DNA of 64,000 bases. It comes from Liquidambar formosana. Its lineage: Eukaryota > Streptophyta > Magnoliopsida > Saxifragales > Altingiaceae. The stretch covers positions 1 to 64,000 of the forward strand of contig JBBPBK010000136.1 of assembly GCA_039720395.1 (NCBI GenBank). The letters run 5' to 3'. Positions within the stretch are counted from its first letter, which is position 1; every line of letters begins with the position of its first letter. Under the pieces are notes generated by a model that saw only the letters and a program-made list of their open reading frames with translations, did not search any database and was not told the origin of the DNA. A program made the translations under genes and the position numbers. Shown here piece after piece: positions 23,552-35,700 of this stretch.

Positions 23552-23631
23552 CTCGGGTGACCACCTGGGGCTGGGCGGCTAGCCGCCTGGGCCCAGGCGG
23601 CTAGCCGCCCAGGCCTGGGTGGTCACCCGAG
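23552..23631 (+). promoter_or_regulatory. 80-bp palindromic module, DUF7745 promoter of B
   Basis: The best copy: the two 40-bp arms meet at TGGG|CCCA and are complementary at all but about four positions. A GGCGGCTAGCCGCC palindrome lies inside each arm. It is 88 bp upstream of TATAAAAG. Confidence 0.85.
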
Positions 23632-23718
23632 CTCGAAGCGGTGTTTCGCCTGTTTTTAGGAAACTTCCTATTTTGACGGAATTTCACCTTCCAAAACACG
23701 GATTTCAGAATTTTTTCC

Positions 23719-23726
23719 TATAAAAG
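23719..23726 (+). promoter_or_regulatory. TATA box of DUF7745-like gene, B
   Basis: TATAAAAG, 49 bp before the ATG at 23775. It matches the TATA positions in A and C. Confidence 0.8.
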
Positions 23727-23774
23727 CACATCCAAGGGGTCTCAAACCCTACTTACATTCATTGAGAGCAAGTT

Positions 23775-26700
23775 ATGGAAGCCCTAGACAAGTTCTTACG
23801 TGATTTCCTGAAGGTTATGAGTGCGAAGGCAAGGAAGGAGTTCAAGCGCTACTGCTTGGATCCATTGTTTTCTTTGATGCATGTAAAGCTTGAAACCACA
23901 CTTCTTACTGCTGCTACATACTTTTGGGATCCCCAACTTCATGTATTCTGTTTCAACTACGAAGAGCTATGCCCAACAATGGAGGAATTCTGCGCTTTGT
24001 ATGGAGTTTCACCTGTAGGACCTTTCATCTTCCCTACTCTACGCTCAAGTTACCTGATTTCCTTCTCCAACTTCCTTGGGATTTCTCAACAAGAGGCCTC
24101 CATATTTGTGAAGGATCATATGGTGAATCTCATGGAAATAGCAACTTCCTTCTTGGCTCATGATAGCAAAGGTACCCTGAATTTCAACCTTACTACTCAA
24201 CATGCTCTTGCTTTTTGCTTGGTTGGTCGCTTCCTTATCTCCACGGGGACTCTCTACGTCCCTATTCAAATATGTGAACTGATTCCTTTTCTTCTTGAAC
24301 ATAACAACCTGATTCCCATGGTACTAGCTGAAACCCTCAATAGCTTAGACAAAGTTCATGATAACCCACAAGCCCCATTAGGAGGGAGCCCCATTCTACT
24401 GCAGATGTGGCTTTTTGAAAGGCTTAACTTCTTATCTCCTACCACCATTAATCCATACAAACCTCAACATTATTGTTGCCGTCGGGTTGAACTCCCCGGT
24501 CAATTTTCTTTGAGGGAATGGTTAGGATACTTCCAAATTCTCTCATGGCGAAACATCAAGTGGTTTGTCCTCACATGGGGATGCAAGGAACAAATTCTTC
24601 TTCGATCTTCTGGGTGTGCTATGGTCAAGCTTATAGGGTTGAGATCAACTTCATTCTATTGGACTTCAAGAATCCTTCGTCAGATGGGTGCCATGCAAAC
24701 CATACCTACTTCTGTGGTATTTGATCATTCTGTTGAACCTGTGGGCCCCACGATGGTTAAGTGGGCCAAGACTAGATGGACTGACCAACTAAAACTGACT
24801 CGAGTTGAGAACACTGATGGGCCTTGTCACACCCCATTTTTGTCACCTTAGCTAGGACATATCATTTCATGTAGGATTTTGAGTCCTTTTTGAGTCTAGT
24901 CTTTTGCATTGAGTTTCTATGGCATTGAATATCATGTGTATGAATTTTGAAGTGATTTGGAGTTTATCTCGATAGTCAATAAGAGCTTTTGCGACTTCAA
25001 GGGCATAATCGTCTTTTAAGTCGTATATTTTCCATTTGACCTTGAAATGAATCTCGAGTCATTCCCTCGAGTTCATATGGTTATATAGAGTCCATATATA
25101 GGTTCAGTTTCATGAATTAATGGTTTAAGATCAATTCGGCTCATAATGGTTCGGGTTGGCTAAAAGACCCTTTCTTGGTTTGCTCAAATTGACTCATAAG
25201 ACCCAACCAATTTTCTCTCATTTAACTCAAATTGGGCTTTATTTATGTCCTAAACATGTTTAGAAAGATCAATTTTCGATTGGGAAAGCATTCGGTTCGA
25301 CCTTGTGTACAAACCCAGCTTAGCGACGGTGAAGCACCATGGTTAACCACCTTTGTAAAACCTAACCATGCACCCATGGTTAAGGATTTTTGTCCTAAAA
25401 TGCCTAAAAATGTGTTCCCCTTCGAAATACGGTCGTTTTGGCTATTATTTCATCAAAATCAGACTTAATTTGAAGATTTTAGGACTTCTACAGCAAGTAG
25501 AAGTCAAAACCGAAGCGGAAATAGGAGACCCTCGGGTAACCGTCCGGGGCAAGATGGTCACCCGAGGAATCCTACTTTAAGTCAACTTCTGACTCTATCT
25601 TCCCTCTTTTGATGGTTTCCTCCACCAAAACAACTTGTCTGAGCTTAGGAGTGTGTAGGTTTGAGTTGTTTGAGCACCAAGAGAGTCTCTAATAGCCCTA
25701 GGATCATTATTTAATGAATTAATCTTAGCCATTGGTTTAGGGGGTCAGTTCTCTATATAAAGGACATGATATTCAGCATATAAAGGGAGGTTAATTGCAC
25801 TTTATACATAGAGAGAGAGGGAGCTACGAGTTTGGAGAGCTAGAAGGACATCAAGAGGAGGCTCTTCAACCCCAAGCAAGCAAGGAAACAAGAGGTTTGA
25901 AGACAAGGAAGAGTCTACAAGAGGTAAGCATGTCTCTTTAATGCTGAACATGAATTTTCTGGTTCTCCTTTTTCTCTTTCTTCTTCTTCTTTTAAGATAG
26001 TTATGGTGCATGAAGTTACTCTTCTTGTGGATTGAATTCAATGTTTGTGTGATGTTATATGAACGATTTTAGGATGGTTTATGGGTTTATATGCTTGATA
26101 ATCCTTGGTTTACTAAGGATTAGATAGCTTTACTTCTTTCTATCCTCTTAAATTATGCATAGTCCATATGTTTAGGTTGCTGTGATTATTATCATGAATT
26201 GATGCTCCTGTTAGTTAATATATATGATATGAATGATATTCATGATAATTTGAGCATGTCTTAGAGTTGTTTCATAGGTTTTAATGCATAGTTGTGAGAT
26301 TAGGGTTTCGATAACCCTGAAATCGCGTAGGTCTTATACAGCATGCTTAGCTTAGCTTTTTGAGTTGTTGCTCATCATAGTCATTCTATATATGCTGCAT
26401 ATAGTTGAATCATGCTAGGTTTGCATTCATATAGTATGTTTTATAGGTTTTTTGGAGATATTATCCTTTTCTAAGGATAATTATCCTTTTCGTTGAGTGA
26501 GGTTTTGCATGAGAGCTTTCTGTGATGCGTTTAAGCATGAAATCACTTCTATTGTGTTCTATGATATATATTTTACGTAGGATATGCTGATTGCACCTCC
26601 CCATAACGACTTTTTTACGTTAAATTATCTTAGGATAGTTTTGCTTAAGAAAGCTCGCCGTAGGGAGGCCTATTTTCATATTTTACATAAAATAACATCT

Positions 26701-29700
26701 TTTTGGTTAGAATATGCTTTGTTATCATGTTTATTGATGTTATTGGGGTCTCCCATGCTTGTTAATGTGTCTTTCATAGGTCTTTATGCATGTTAGTCAA
26801 GTCATTGCATGTAGGATTGAGTTAGAGTCCGTAGTTATTCATTATTCTTGTTGTTTGCATGATTAATGGATGATTTTAGGCCTTGTCAAGGTTCTGTCCA
26901 GATTAGTATTTTGTTTTCTTTGCATGATTGTGTGCACTTGTAAGGGTGCAAACAGGTACAATGCTTGTCCTATTGCAAATAGGGCTGCTATGGTCTGAAA
27001 TGGCTAATGCTAGGAGCTTGTGCGCTCGGGTAAGTAGCGTTTGAAGGTGCCCCAATTCACCTTTCTTTTTCTTTCTTTTCTCTTCTCCCTCCTAGGGTTA
27101 CTTCTTAATACAAGTCTATGGTTTTAATCAAAGGTTTCCTTCAATAATAAATTTTGTTTTTCTATCAAGGTTTCTATTTTGTGGAAGTTTTCCTAAATTC
27201 AAAATTGTTTATTCAATTCTCTTTCAAATAAGGAAACCTAGGGTTTTTACCATAGGTTTGTATTAGGTTGTAACCCTATTTCTTTTCGAACTACGTGGAC
27301 TTTGATCCATGTATTTCGCTGCATGGTACATAGGCGCTTGTTGTGAGGCTCAAGTCCGTTCTAGGATCCAAGTATCCTAGGTTTTTCTTCTCTTTTCTTC
27401 TTTTTCTGTTTTGTTTTACTTGTTTGATTATGCATGGATGAGATGGATGGATGGAATATATGTTATGCATGCTGCCTTGTGATGATATATGATGATATTT
27501 GAGTGAAAAAGATCTTAAGTTAGCCCAATCAAATTAAGAGACCAATTCGGGCGATGTGGGTGCCTATGGGCTTTGCCCAGAACCTTCCCACGTCGTAACT
27601 TAGCCCCCGAATCCAATTTTCTGGTTTCAAAGACTTTGCTTTTCCTTTAATGGAGTTATATGGTTTTTGAAAATAAAACATTTTTATGGTTTTCCTCTTT
27701 TCCTTAAAAAATGAGGTGGCGACTCTTTTTTTGTTTGCTGTCTTTCACACCTATCATTTTGCCAAACCCTTGTGGGCCGTTTTCCAGGGTTTACAGTTTG
27801 GCGACTCCACTGGGGATGTCGAGGGCTAGACTCATTTAATTTGATTGGGCTAAATTAATTTCTTATTGTTAATTAAAATCAATCACATCGCATTCGCTTG
27901 ATTGTGTGCTTTCATTTATTGCATTGTGTGTGCTACTGTTGCATGATCACTCGATTGTCCCTCGATGTATCCTTGCCAACTGATAGCCTAGTTCGACCTT
28001 GGTTTTCCTGATTCCATGTGTTGGGCGAAGTTATCAAAACCTCTCTTGCCAAGTACCCTTGGGCTTGCCCTTGGGTATATCAAATGGATCAATCACGTAC
28101 TGCTAGACCCACGCGACATTCCTGATGTCACATGTGGTTAGGTATAAAGATTGGTACAAGCAAAGTTGAGGACCCTAACCTACCCTTTTAAAAGAAAGAA
28201 TTGCATGTAATGGACCTTCTAGGACACCGTTGGATCACCTATATGCACACACATTGTTGTGATGATATGCTGCCGTGTTTGTGATGTGTTGCCATGCTTT
28301 GTTGATTGAGTGGGTAATTAAAGGAAACTTTACATCCTACATCCTTAATACGTACCCTTCCCCATGACCCCCGCAAGGGTAATTGGTTAAGAGAACTAAT
28401 TAAGGGTGTACGTTGTAAAGATTTTGAGATAATTATGGAAGCTTAGGATGGACCTTTAGGCTGAAAAATTGAGTGTTTGCCCTATGTTAGAGGGAGAGAC
28501 GTGCTGGCTTGGATCCGTAATCAACAAGGGCGCCTAGTCAGTGCTGATTCCGTCACTGAGTCGAATATGGTTGAGGAAAGAACTAGCAACCGGGGTTTCA
28601 ACCTTGAGGCCGCTTTGAAAGCTATCATGGAAAAGCTTGATCACACTACCCAGGTATCCGAGACCGCACTCAAGTTAGCTCAAGACATTCAACAGAAGAA
28701 CTCTGAACCCGAATCTAGGGCCCGTGCCACTGATAACAATCAAGGATCCAATGATTCCGAATCTGCTGAGGAACCATTAGGAGAGGGGGGAGAGCCACCC
28801 AAGACCAAAGAAGGGGAAACCAAAGCCACATCAAGGGAGAGCTCAACCGTCCTGGCAAACAAGGTCGAGGCCTTAGACCGAACTCTGAAGGGAATCTGCA
28901 GGTCTGATGATATGGTGGACATCTGCACTTTGTCCTTGTTCCCAAAGGCTCGCATCCCGTTACAATTCAAGACGCCGGAGTTGGAAAAATTCGATGGGAT
29001 AGGCTGTCCTAAGACCCACCTCAAGATGTATGTGCGAGCTATGCACCCTCGAGGGGCGAACGATGAGTTATTGGCTCAAACGTTTCATGAGTCATTAACG
29101 AGTTCCACCTTGAAATGGTTTTTGTCATTAGAAGAGAACAGAACCAAGACTTAGGAGGATGTGTGCAATGCATTCACGGACCATTACAAGTATAACACTG
29201 AAGTGGATGTCACGCGAAGGGACTTGGAAACCACTAAGCAAGGGGTTAATGAGACTTTCTCCGCCTTCATTACTAGGTGGAGACAAAAGGCTTCCAAAAT
29301 GACAGACAGACCGAATGAGGAAGACCAGATTCAGTTGGTGGTGAAGAACTTGCTGCCTGTATATCACAAGCACCCCTTTGCTCACTACTTTCAGAACTTC
29401 AAGGCTCTTGTTGGGGCTGGCACACAAGTTGAAGATGCAATTGCCGATGGAACAATCAAAACGGAGGAGGTCCAAAGGAGTCGAAGGACAAACTTTGGAG
29501 GAAAACGAAATGCCGAGGTCAATGCCATTACCCAACCCACTTGCCCTTTCTCCCTAAATGACTCCACCTCACCTCGCCAATTCACCGAGCTATACATGCC
29601 ACTCGAAAGAGTCTTTGAAAAGTTGAGAAGCCGTGACCTCCTGAAACCCCTCGACCCAAGGCCTCCACCAAACCCGTTACCCAAAAGCTACAATGAAAAT

Positions 29701-32700
29701 GAATATTGCAAGTTCTACCAAGCCAAAGGCCATCTAACCAACCGTTGTTACCGCCTCCGTCATGAAATCCAAGATTTGCTCGACAAACAGATCATTTCAC
29801 CACCCACCACACCAAATCGCCCAAATGTCACTTGAAATCCCCTTCCCACTCACAATGTGCCTCCTCCCAACAACATAAATGCCATCGAGCTTGGCTCGTT
29901 CCAATTCCGTCAACCCATAAGGCAATACACGCCGCTTCCCATGACCTTGACTCAAGTTTTCCACCAATGTTGTGATAAAGGGCTCATATTGCCATGCCAT
30001 CCAAGGCCGAAGCCTTCGATTCCTCACCAATTCTGTTTGTACCATCAGGCCCCCGGACATGATACAGAGGACTGTGTTATACTGAAAAAGGTAGTGCAAG
30101 ACCTTATTGATCAAAAGGTTTTGGTAATGCCAAAGAAGTCTATACAGCGACAATTGAAAGAAAGGTTCGAGGTAGGAGATCCTAAAGTGGGTTTGTTGGG
30201 AGAGTCGTCCAGAAAGTTTGATTACTATGTACTCTACCCCGACCCCATCCCTGATGAGCCTATAATCCCCACGGGTTGGGATGAGTTACCAAAGGAAGTC
30301 CAAATGGAAGAGATCGACACAATCACATGGGATGACCTCATGGGTGATGTAGGTGAGATTGATGATATGTGGATGAGCGATGACGAGGTGGAGCACATAA
30401 CTAGAGGGGGTCGCCATTTCAAGCCTCCGCACTTAGAATCTGACAACCCATTGGGAGACTTGGAAGGTAATCGCCAACTCGACCTGCAAGAAGAGGAGGA
30501 CGAAGTGCTTAGGCAATTGAGAAAGACGAATGCCAACATCACTATATAGGGTTTGCTCATGGCCTCTTACAAGCACAGGCAGACAATCTTGAAGTTGCTC
30601 AACCAGATACAGGTTCCTGTTGACACATCTCCGGAAAATTTGGTGAACTTGGTGAATCCAACCTCGAAGAACTCAACCATTGTGTTCTCAGAAGCAGACC
30701 TGCCTAAAAGTGGACCTAGCCATTCACAAGCCATGTACATCACTGTCGACACCATGGGAAAGAGGGTTCCGACAATCCTAATCAACAATGGTTCCGCTCT
30801 TAATGTGTGCCCTCTTAGAACTGCCACCATCTTGGGGTTGGATCCAACAGACTTCATGCCATCCGGGCAAACAGTGAGAGCCTATGATAACACTCGCAAA
30901 GAAGTGATTGGAGTGGTCACTTTGCCGTTGATTATGGGGCCTACAGAATTCAGAGTGGAGTTCCAAGTGTTAGATGTCCCGTCGTGCTTCAATCTCTTGT
31001 TGGGAAGACCTTGGATTCATCCTGCAAGGGCTGTCCCTTCTTCATTGCACCAAAAAGTCAAGTTCCCTTATGAAGGGGCCATCGTCACACTCTAAGGTGA
31101 TTATGACTTAAAGTCGTCGGGGGTACCCATTTGCGAGATCAAGCCCAAGCCCGTTGGAGCACCATTGTCTGGGTTCGAGTATGTTCAATGCATAGAGAAA
31201 GAGCCGGAACAGAGAGAGTTAATACCTCTCGACTTTTGCCCTCATGGCAATTTGCATGTAGGGAACATAATGAAGAAAATGAGTTTCTTCCTAGGCATGG
31301 GACTAGGACGCCGTCAGCAAGGCATACCGGTATCTGTTCAGAACCGCATTGTTACCTATACCTTCGGATTGGGGTATGAGCCTTCCAAGAAGGACCGTAT
31401 GGAGATGTTGCAAAGAAGCAAAGAAAGGGTCAAAGCAAAAGCAGAAGGGAGGGTGCCAGATATTAGAATCTCGCCATACAGACCTACTTTGAATGGTTAC
31501 TTTGTTAAGGAAGGGGAGGACTTTCTATTCTGTGGATTTCCCGAACCATCCATTGACAAATCAACCAAAGCGAGAGTTCCAGGGTTCGAAATATTCTTCA
31601 CTGAGTGGTACCCCATCACTGCATCAATGGTTGATGATGAAGCGATTAATGATGACTATTGGGAAGAGAAGAGTGAGGACTGGGCAGAACAGATGGATTC
31701 GGAAGCTATGGTTACGATGTTTCAAGATACGGTTCTTGCTGTGGAGGAATCGGATCTCAAGTGTTCTTCAATTCACCATGCAGCCGTATCGCTCCTTAAT
31801 TGGTATCTTGAAGAGAGTGCCATTGCAGAAGTTCTTGAGGGCAAGGATCTCGACTTACCTGATAGTAGCTTGTAGGTTCCTTAGTAGCTTGTCTTAGCTT
31901 TCCTTTCAAATAAAATGTGTCCGCTTAGCCCACCTTGTGGAGTTAGGAGTCGTTCCCTAGTTGTGGCACATGTGTTTTCTTTTCTTTGTTTTGTTTTGTT
32001 AGTTTAGTCAATAAAGTGTGTTTCTTTTCATTATTTGCAGTGTTTCCTTTCTCTCTTCTATGGATATCTATGGTATGGATATAGATCCTAGGAATGACGT
32101 CCCCCCGGAGCTCGTCGAGCAAAGGAAAAGGGGCGTCATCGAACCTAACATGGATGAATTGGAATCAATCAATCTATGGACAGATGAATTGCCAAGGATA
32201 ATTAAAATTGGGATAACTCTCTCGCTTGCTGAAAAAGAAAAATTGATAATACTTCTAAAAGCCAATGTAGAGGCCTTCGCATGGTCTTATGAGGATATGC
32301 CTGGTATTGATCCAGATATAGTGCAACATTACATCCCCACTAATCCCACTAAAAAGCCTATAAAGCAAAAATTAAGAAGATTAAAACCAGAATGGGCTTT
32401 GAAAGTAAAAGAAGAGGTAACTAAACAATTAGATACCGGGTTTCTCCAAGTTGTGGAGTACCCTGAATGGCTGTCCAACATAGTGCCTATGCCTAAAAAA
32501 GATGGGAAAGTGCGAATGTGTGTTGACTTCCGCAACCTTAATGCTGCGAGCCCAAAGGATGATTTCCCTCTACCGCATATCGATGTATTGGTGGACAGTA
32601 CGGCAGGCCATGCTCTTCTCTCCTTCATGGATGGGTTCTCCGGTTACAACCAGATAAAGATGGCGCCTCGAGACATGGAAAAGACGGCTTTTATCACGCA

Positions 32701-35700
32701 GTGGGGCACATATTGCTACAAGGTAATGCCTTTTGGCTTGAGAAATGCTGGGGCTACTTACCAAAGAGCTGCTACAACCCTATTGCATGATATGATCCAT
32801 AAAAAAGTAGAGGTGTATGTGGACGACATGATAGTCAAATCTGTAGACCGGGAAGGACATTTCGCGGCATTGGAGAAATTCCTAGAACGGGCAAAGAAGT
32901 ACAACCTCCGATTGAATCCTCAGAAGTGCGCCTTCGGAGTCACCGCAGGGAAGCTGTTGGGTTTCATGATCACTCAGAGAGGAATTGAAGTTGATCCAGG
33001 GAAGATAAAAGCTATCACGGAGATGGAGCCACCAAGAACGAAAAAGCAGATCCGGGGTCTTCTGGGAAGAGTTCAATATATAAGTCGTTTTATCGCCAAT
33101 CTAACCATGGTATGCGAGCCAATTTTCAAGCTACTTAAAAAGGGCGTTTCCAAGGAATCGAATAAGGATTGTCAAGAAGCCTTTGAGACCATTAAAAGGT
33201 ATCTGAGTAACCCCCCAATCTTGGTTCCCCCGCGGCAAGGTGAACCGTTACTGCTATACTTAGCGGTTATTGAAACTGCGACGGGAGCCATGTTAGCTCA
33301 ATACCTTGAAGGGTCAAAAAAGGAAAATGCCATCTACTACTTGAGTAAGAAAATGACAGATTATGAAGTAAAGTACAATGCGCTAGAAAAGGCTTGCGTA
33401 GCATTGGTATGGGCTACCCAGAAACTCCGTCATTACATGATGTCTTTCGAAGTCCTGTTGATAAGTCGATTGGATCCTTTGAAGTATTTGCTAGAAAAAC
33501 CAGTCCTATCGTATAGGACCGCTCGTTGGTTGCTTCTTCTCAATGAATTCGACATAAAGTACCTGGCGCAGAAGTCCGTTAAAGGAAGTGTCATTACAGA
33601 CCACTTGGCAAGTTGCCTTGTGTCATCATCAACCCAATTCAATGACGAGTTCCCCGACGAAGATATCTTGGAAATCAAGAAGAGGGTTTGGAGAGTCTAC
33701 TTCGACGGAGCTACAAACAGAAGGGGATATGGAATAGCAGTGCTACTAGTCTCGCCCGAAGAAGCCTTCACGCCTTTAGCAGTCAAGTTGGGGTTCGAAG
33801 CCACCAACAACATAGCAGAGTATGAGGCCTGCATCCTAGCATTAGAAGCTGCGTTAGAGTTGGGGATAAAAGAACTAGAGGTGTTCAGAGATTCAGCATT
33901 GATAATCTGTCAGATAAAAGGGGAGTGGAGAACTCGCGATGAGAAGTTGTTGCCCTATCATGCCTATTTGGAAGCGCTGACCAAAGAGTTCGCGGAGATC
34001 GAGTTCAATTACTTGTCGAGAAACAAGAATCAATTCGCTGATGCCTTAGCAACTCTAGCGTCAATGGTGGAAATACCAGAAGGGGGAAATGTGAAGCCGC
34101 TCGTGATCGAATGCCGAGAGAAACCTGTTTATTGCTGTTCCATTCAAGAAGGAGAGGTAACAGATAACCACCCTTGGTTTTATGACATAAGAAGATTTAT
34201 CGAGGAAAGAGAATATCCGGAAGAAGCATCTCGCGTGGATAAGCGAACACTGAGAAGATTGGCAAGCCATTATGTGGTATGTGGAGGAAAACTGTATCGG
34301 AGATCTTACGACGGAATCCACTTGCTGTGTGTCACGGAGGAAGAAGCCAGAAAACTCATCGAAGAAATCCATGAAGGAGTGGGGGCTCCGCATATGAATG
34401 TATACATGTTGGCTAAGAAGATCATGAGACTAGGGTATTACTGGTCTACAATGGAAAGGGATTGCTATGCCCACGTCAAGAAGTGCCATAAGTGTCAACT
34501 CTTCGCCAACGGACAACACTTGCCCTCCATGCCCCTAATAAGCATGTCAACTCCATGGCCATTTGCAGTATGGGGAATAGATATCATCGGACAGATTAAG
34601 CCGAAGGCATCCAATGGTCATGAATACATCCTGGTAGCCATCGATTACTTCACAAAATGGGTAGAAGCAGCTTCCTTCAAAGTTTTGAATGCTAAAAAGG
34701 TGGCGCAGTTCATACAGCTCAACATTATCTATCGATATGGGGTACCGCATGAGGTCATTTCAGATAACGGTCAGCATTTCCAGAAGGAGACCAAAGAACT
34801 CTTGTAGAAGTACAAGATCGTTCACCACTTGTTGTCCCCGTATCGCCCACAGACAAACGGCGCAGTGGAAGCCGCCAACAAGAACATCAAGAAGATATTA
34901 CAGAAAATGGCTGACACGTACACTGATTGGCATGAGAAACACCATTGGCATTATGGGGGTACAGAACGTTAGTCAGATCGTCAACGGGGGCTACACCGTA
35001 TGCGCTAGTGTATGGGATGGAGGCTGTTCTGCCAGTGCAATTGGAAGTTCCTTCGTTAAGGGTTGTAGTGGAAAGTCAGCTAGCAGAGGTGGACTGGATC
35101 AAAGGTCGTTATGATGAGTTGGCATTGCTAGATGAAAAGCGATTGAGGGCTCCCTACCATGTGCAAGGGTACCAGAGAAGAGTCGCAAGGGCATTCAACA
35201 AACATGTCAAAGACAGAGGCTTAAAGAAAGGGGATTTAGTGTTGAAAGAGATCCGAGCTCCAATTTTCGATCCAAGAGGAAAGTTCAAACCGAGTTGGGG
35301 TGGACCGTACGTCATCAAGGAGATATTGCCAGTAGGGGCTGTTCGACTTATGGATTTGGATGGGATCGAGTTCGCTCGTCCCACCAATTTGGATCAATTA
35401 AAGAAGTATTATGTATAAGGCCTGCTAGGTTGAAAACCTGTAAAGGCGGTCTAGGCAAAAGTTAAGGCATTTGAACTACGAGAACCTGATTCCCCAAAAG
35501 AAAAAAAAAAGAGGAAAGAAAAAAAAGAGGAAAGAAAAAAAAAGAAAAAGAAAAAAAAACAGAAAGTGGGGATACGTAGGCAGCCCATAAAGTTACATTG
35601 GGTGCGGTCCAAACAACACAATCACAGCAAAATCTCAAAAAAGTAAATTATCATTGGCAATTTATTTGAAACTAATTGTTTGACATAACAATTTATTGGT

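Larger units (their letters stand above)
24825..27795 (+). repeat. 5' LTR of A
   Basis: 2,971 bp, TGTCACACC ... GGTTTACA. Against the 3' LTR the first ~330 bp show about seven differences, largely C/T or G/A changes. It lacks 44 bp of the palindromic module. It has TATATAAA at 25754-25761 and the palindrome AAGGATAATTATCCTT at 26473-26488. Confidence 0.95.

Noticed and set aside
25232..25468. 78-codon frame (MGFIYVLNMF...) also found at 42550-42786 and, reversed, at 1382-1618
   Set aside because: It lies upstream of the LTR TATA box in repeats of the same sequence, so shared openness follows from shared DNA. It has no recognisable domain and no start context.
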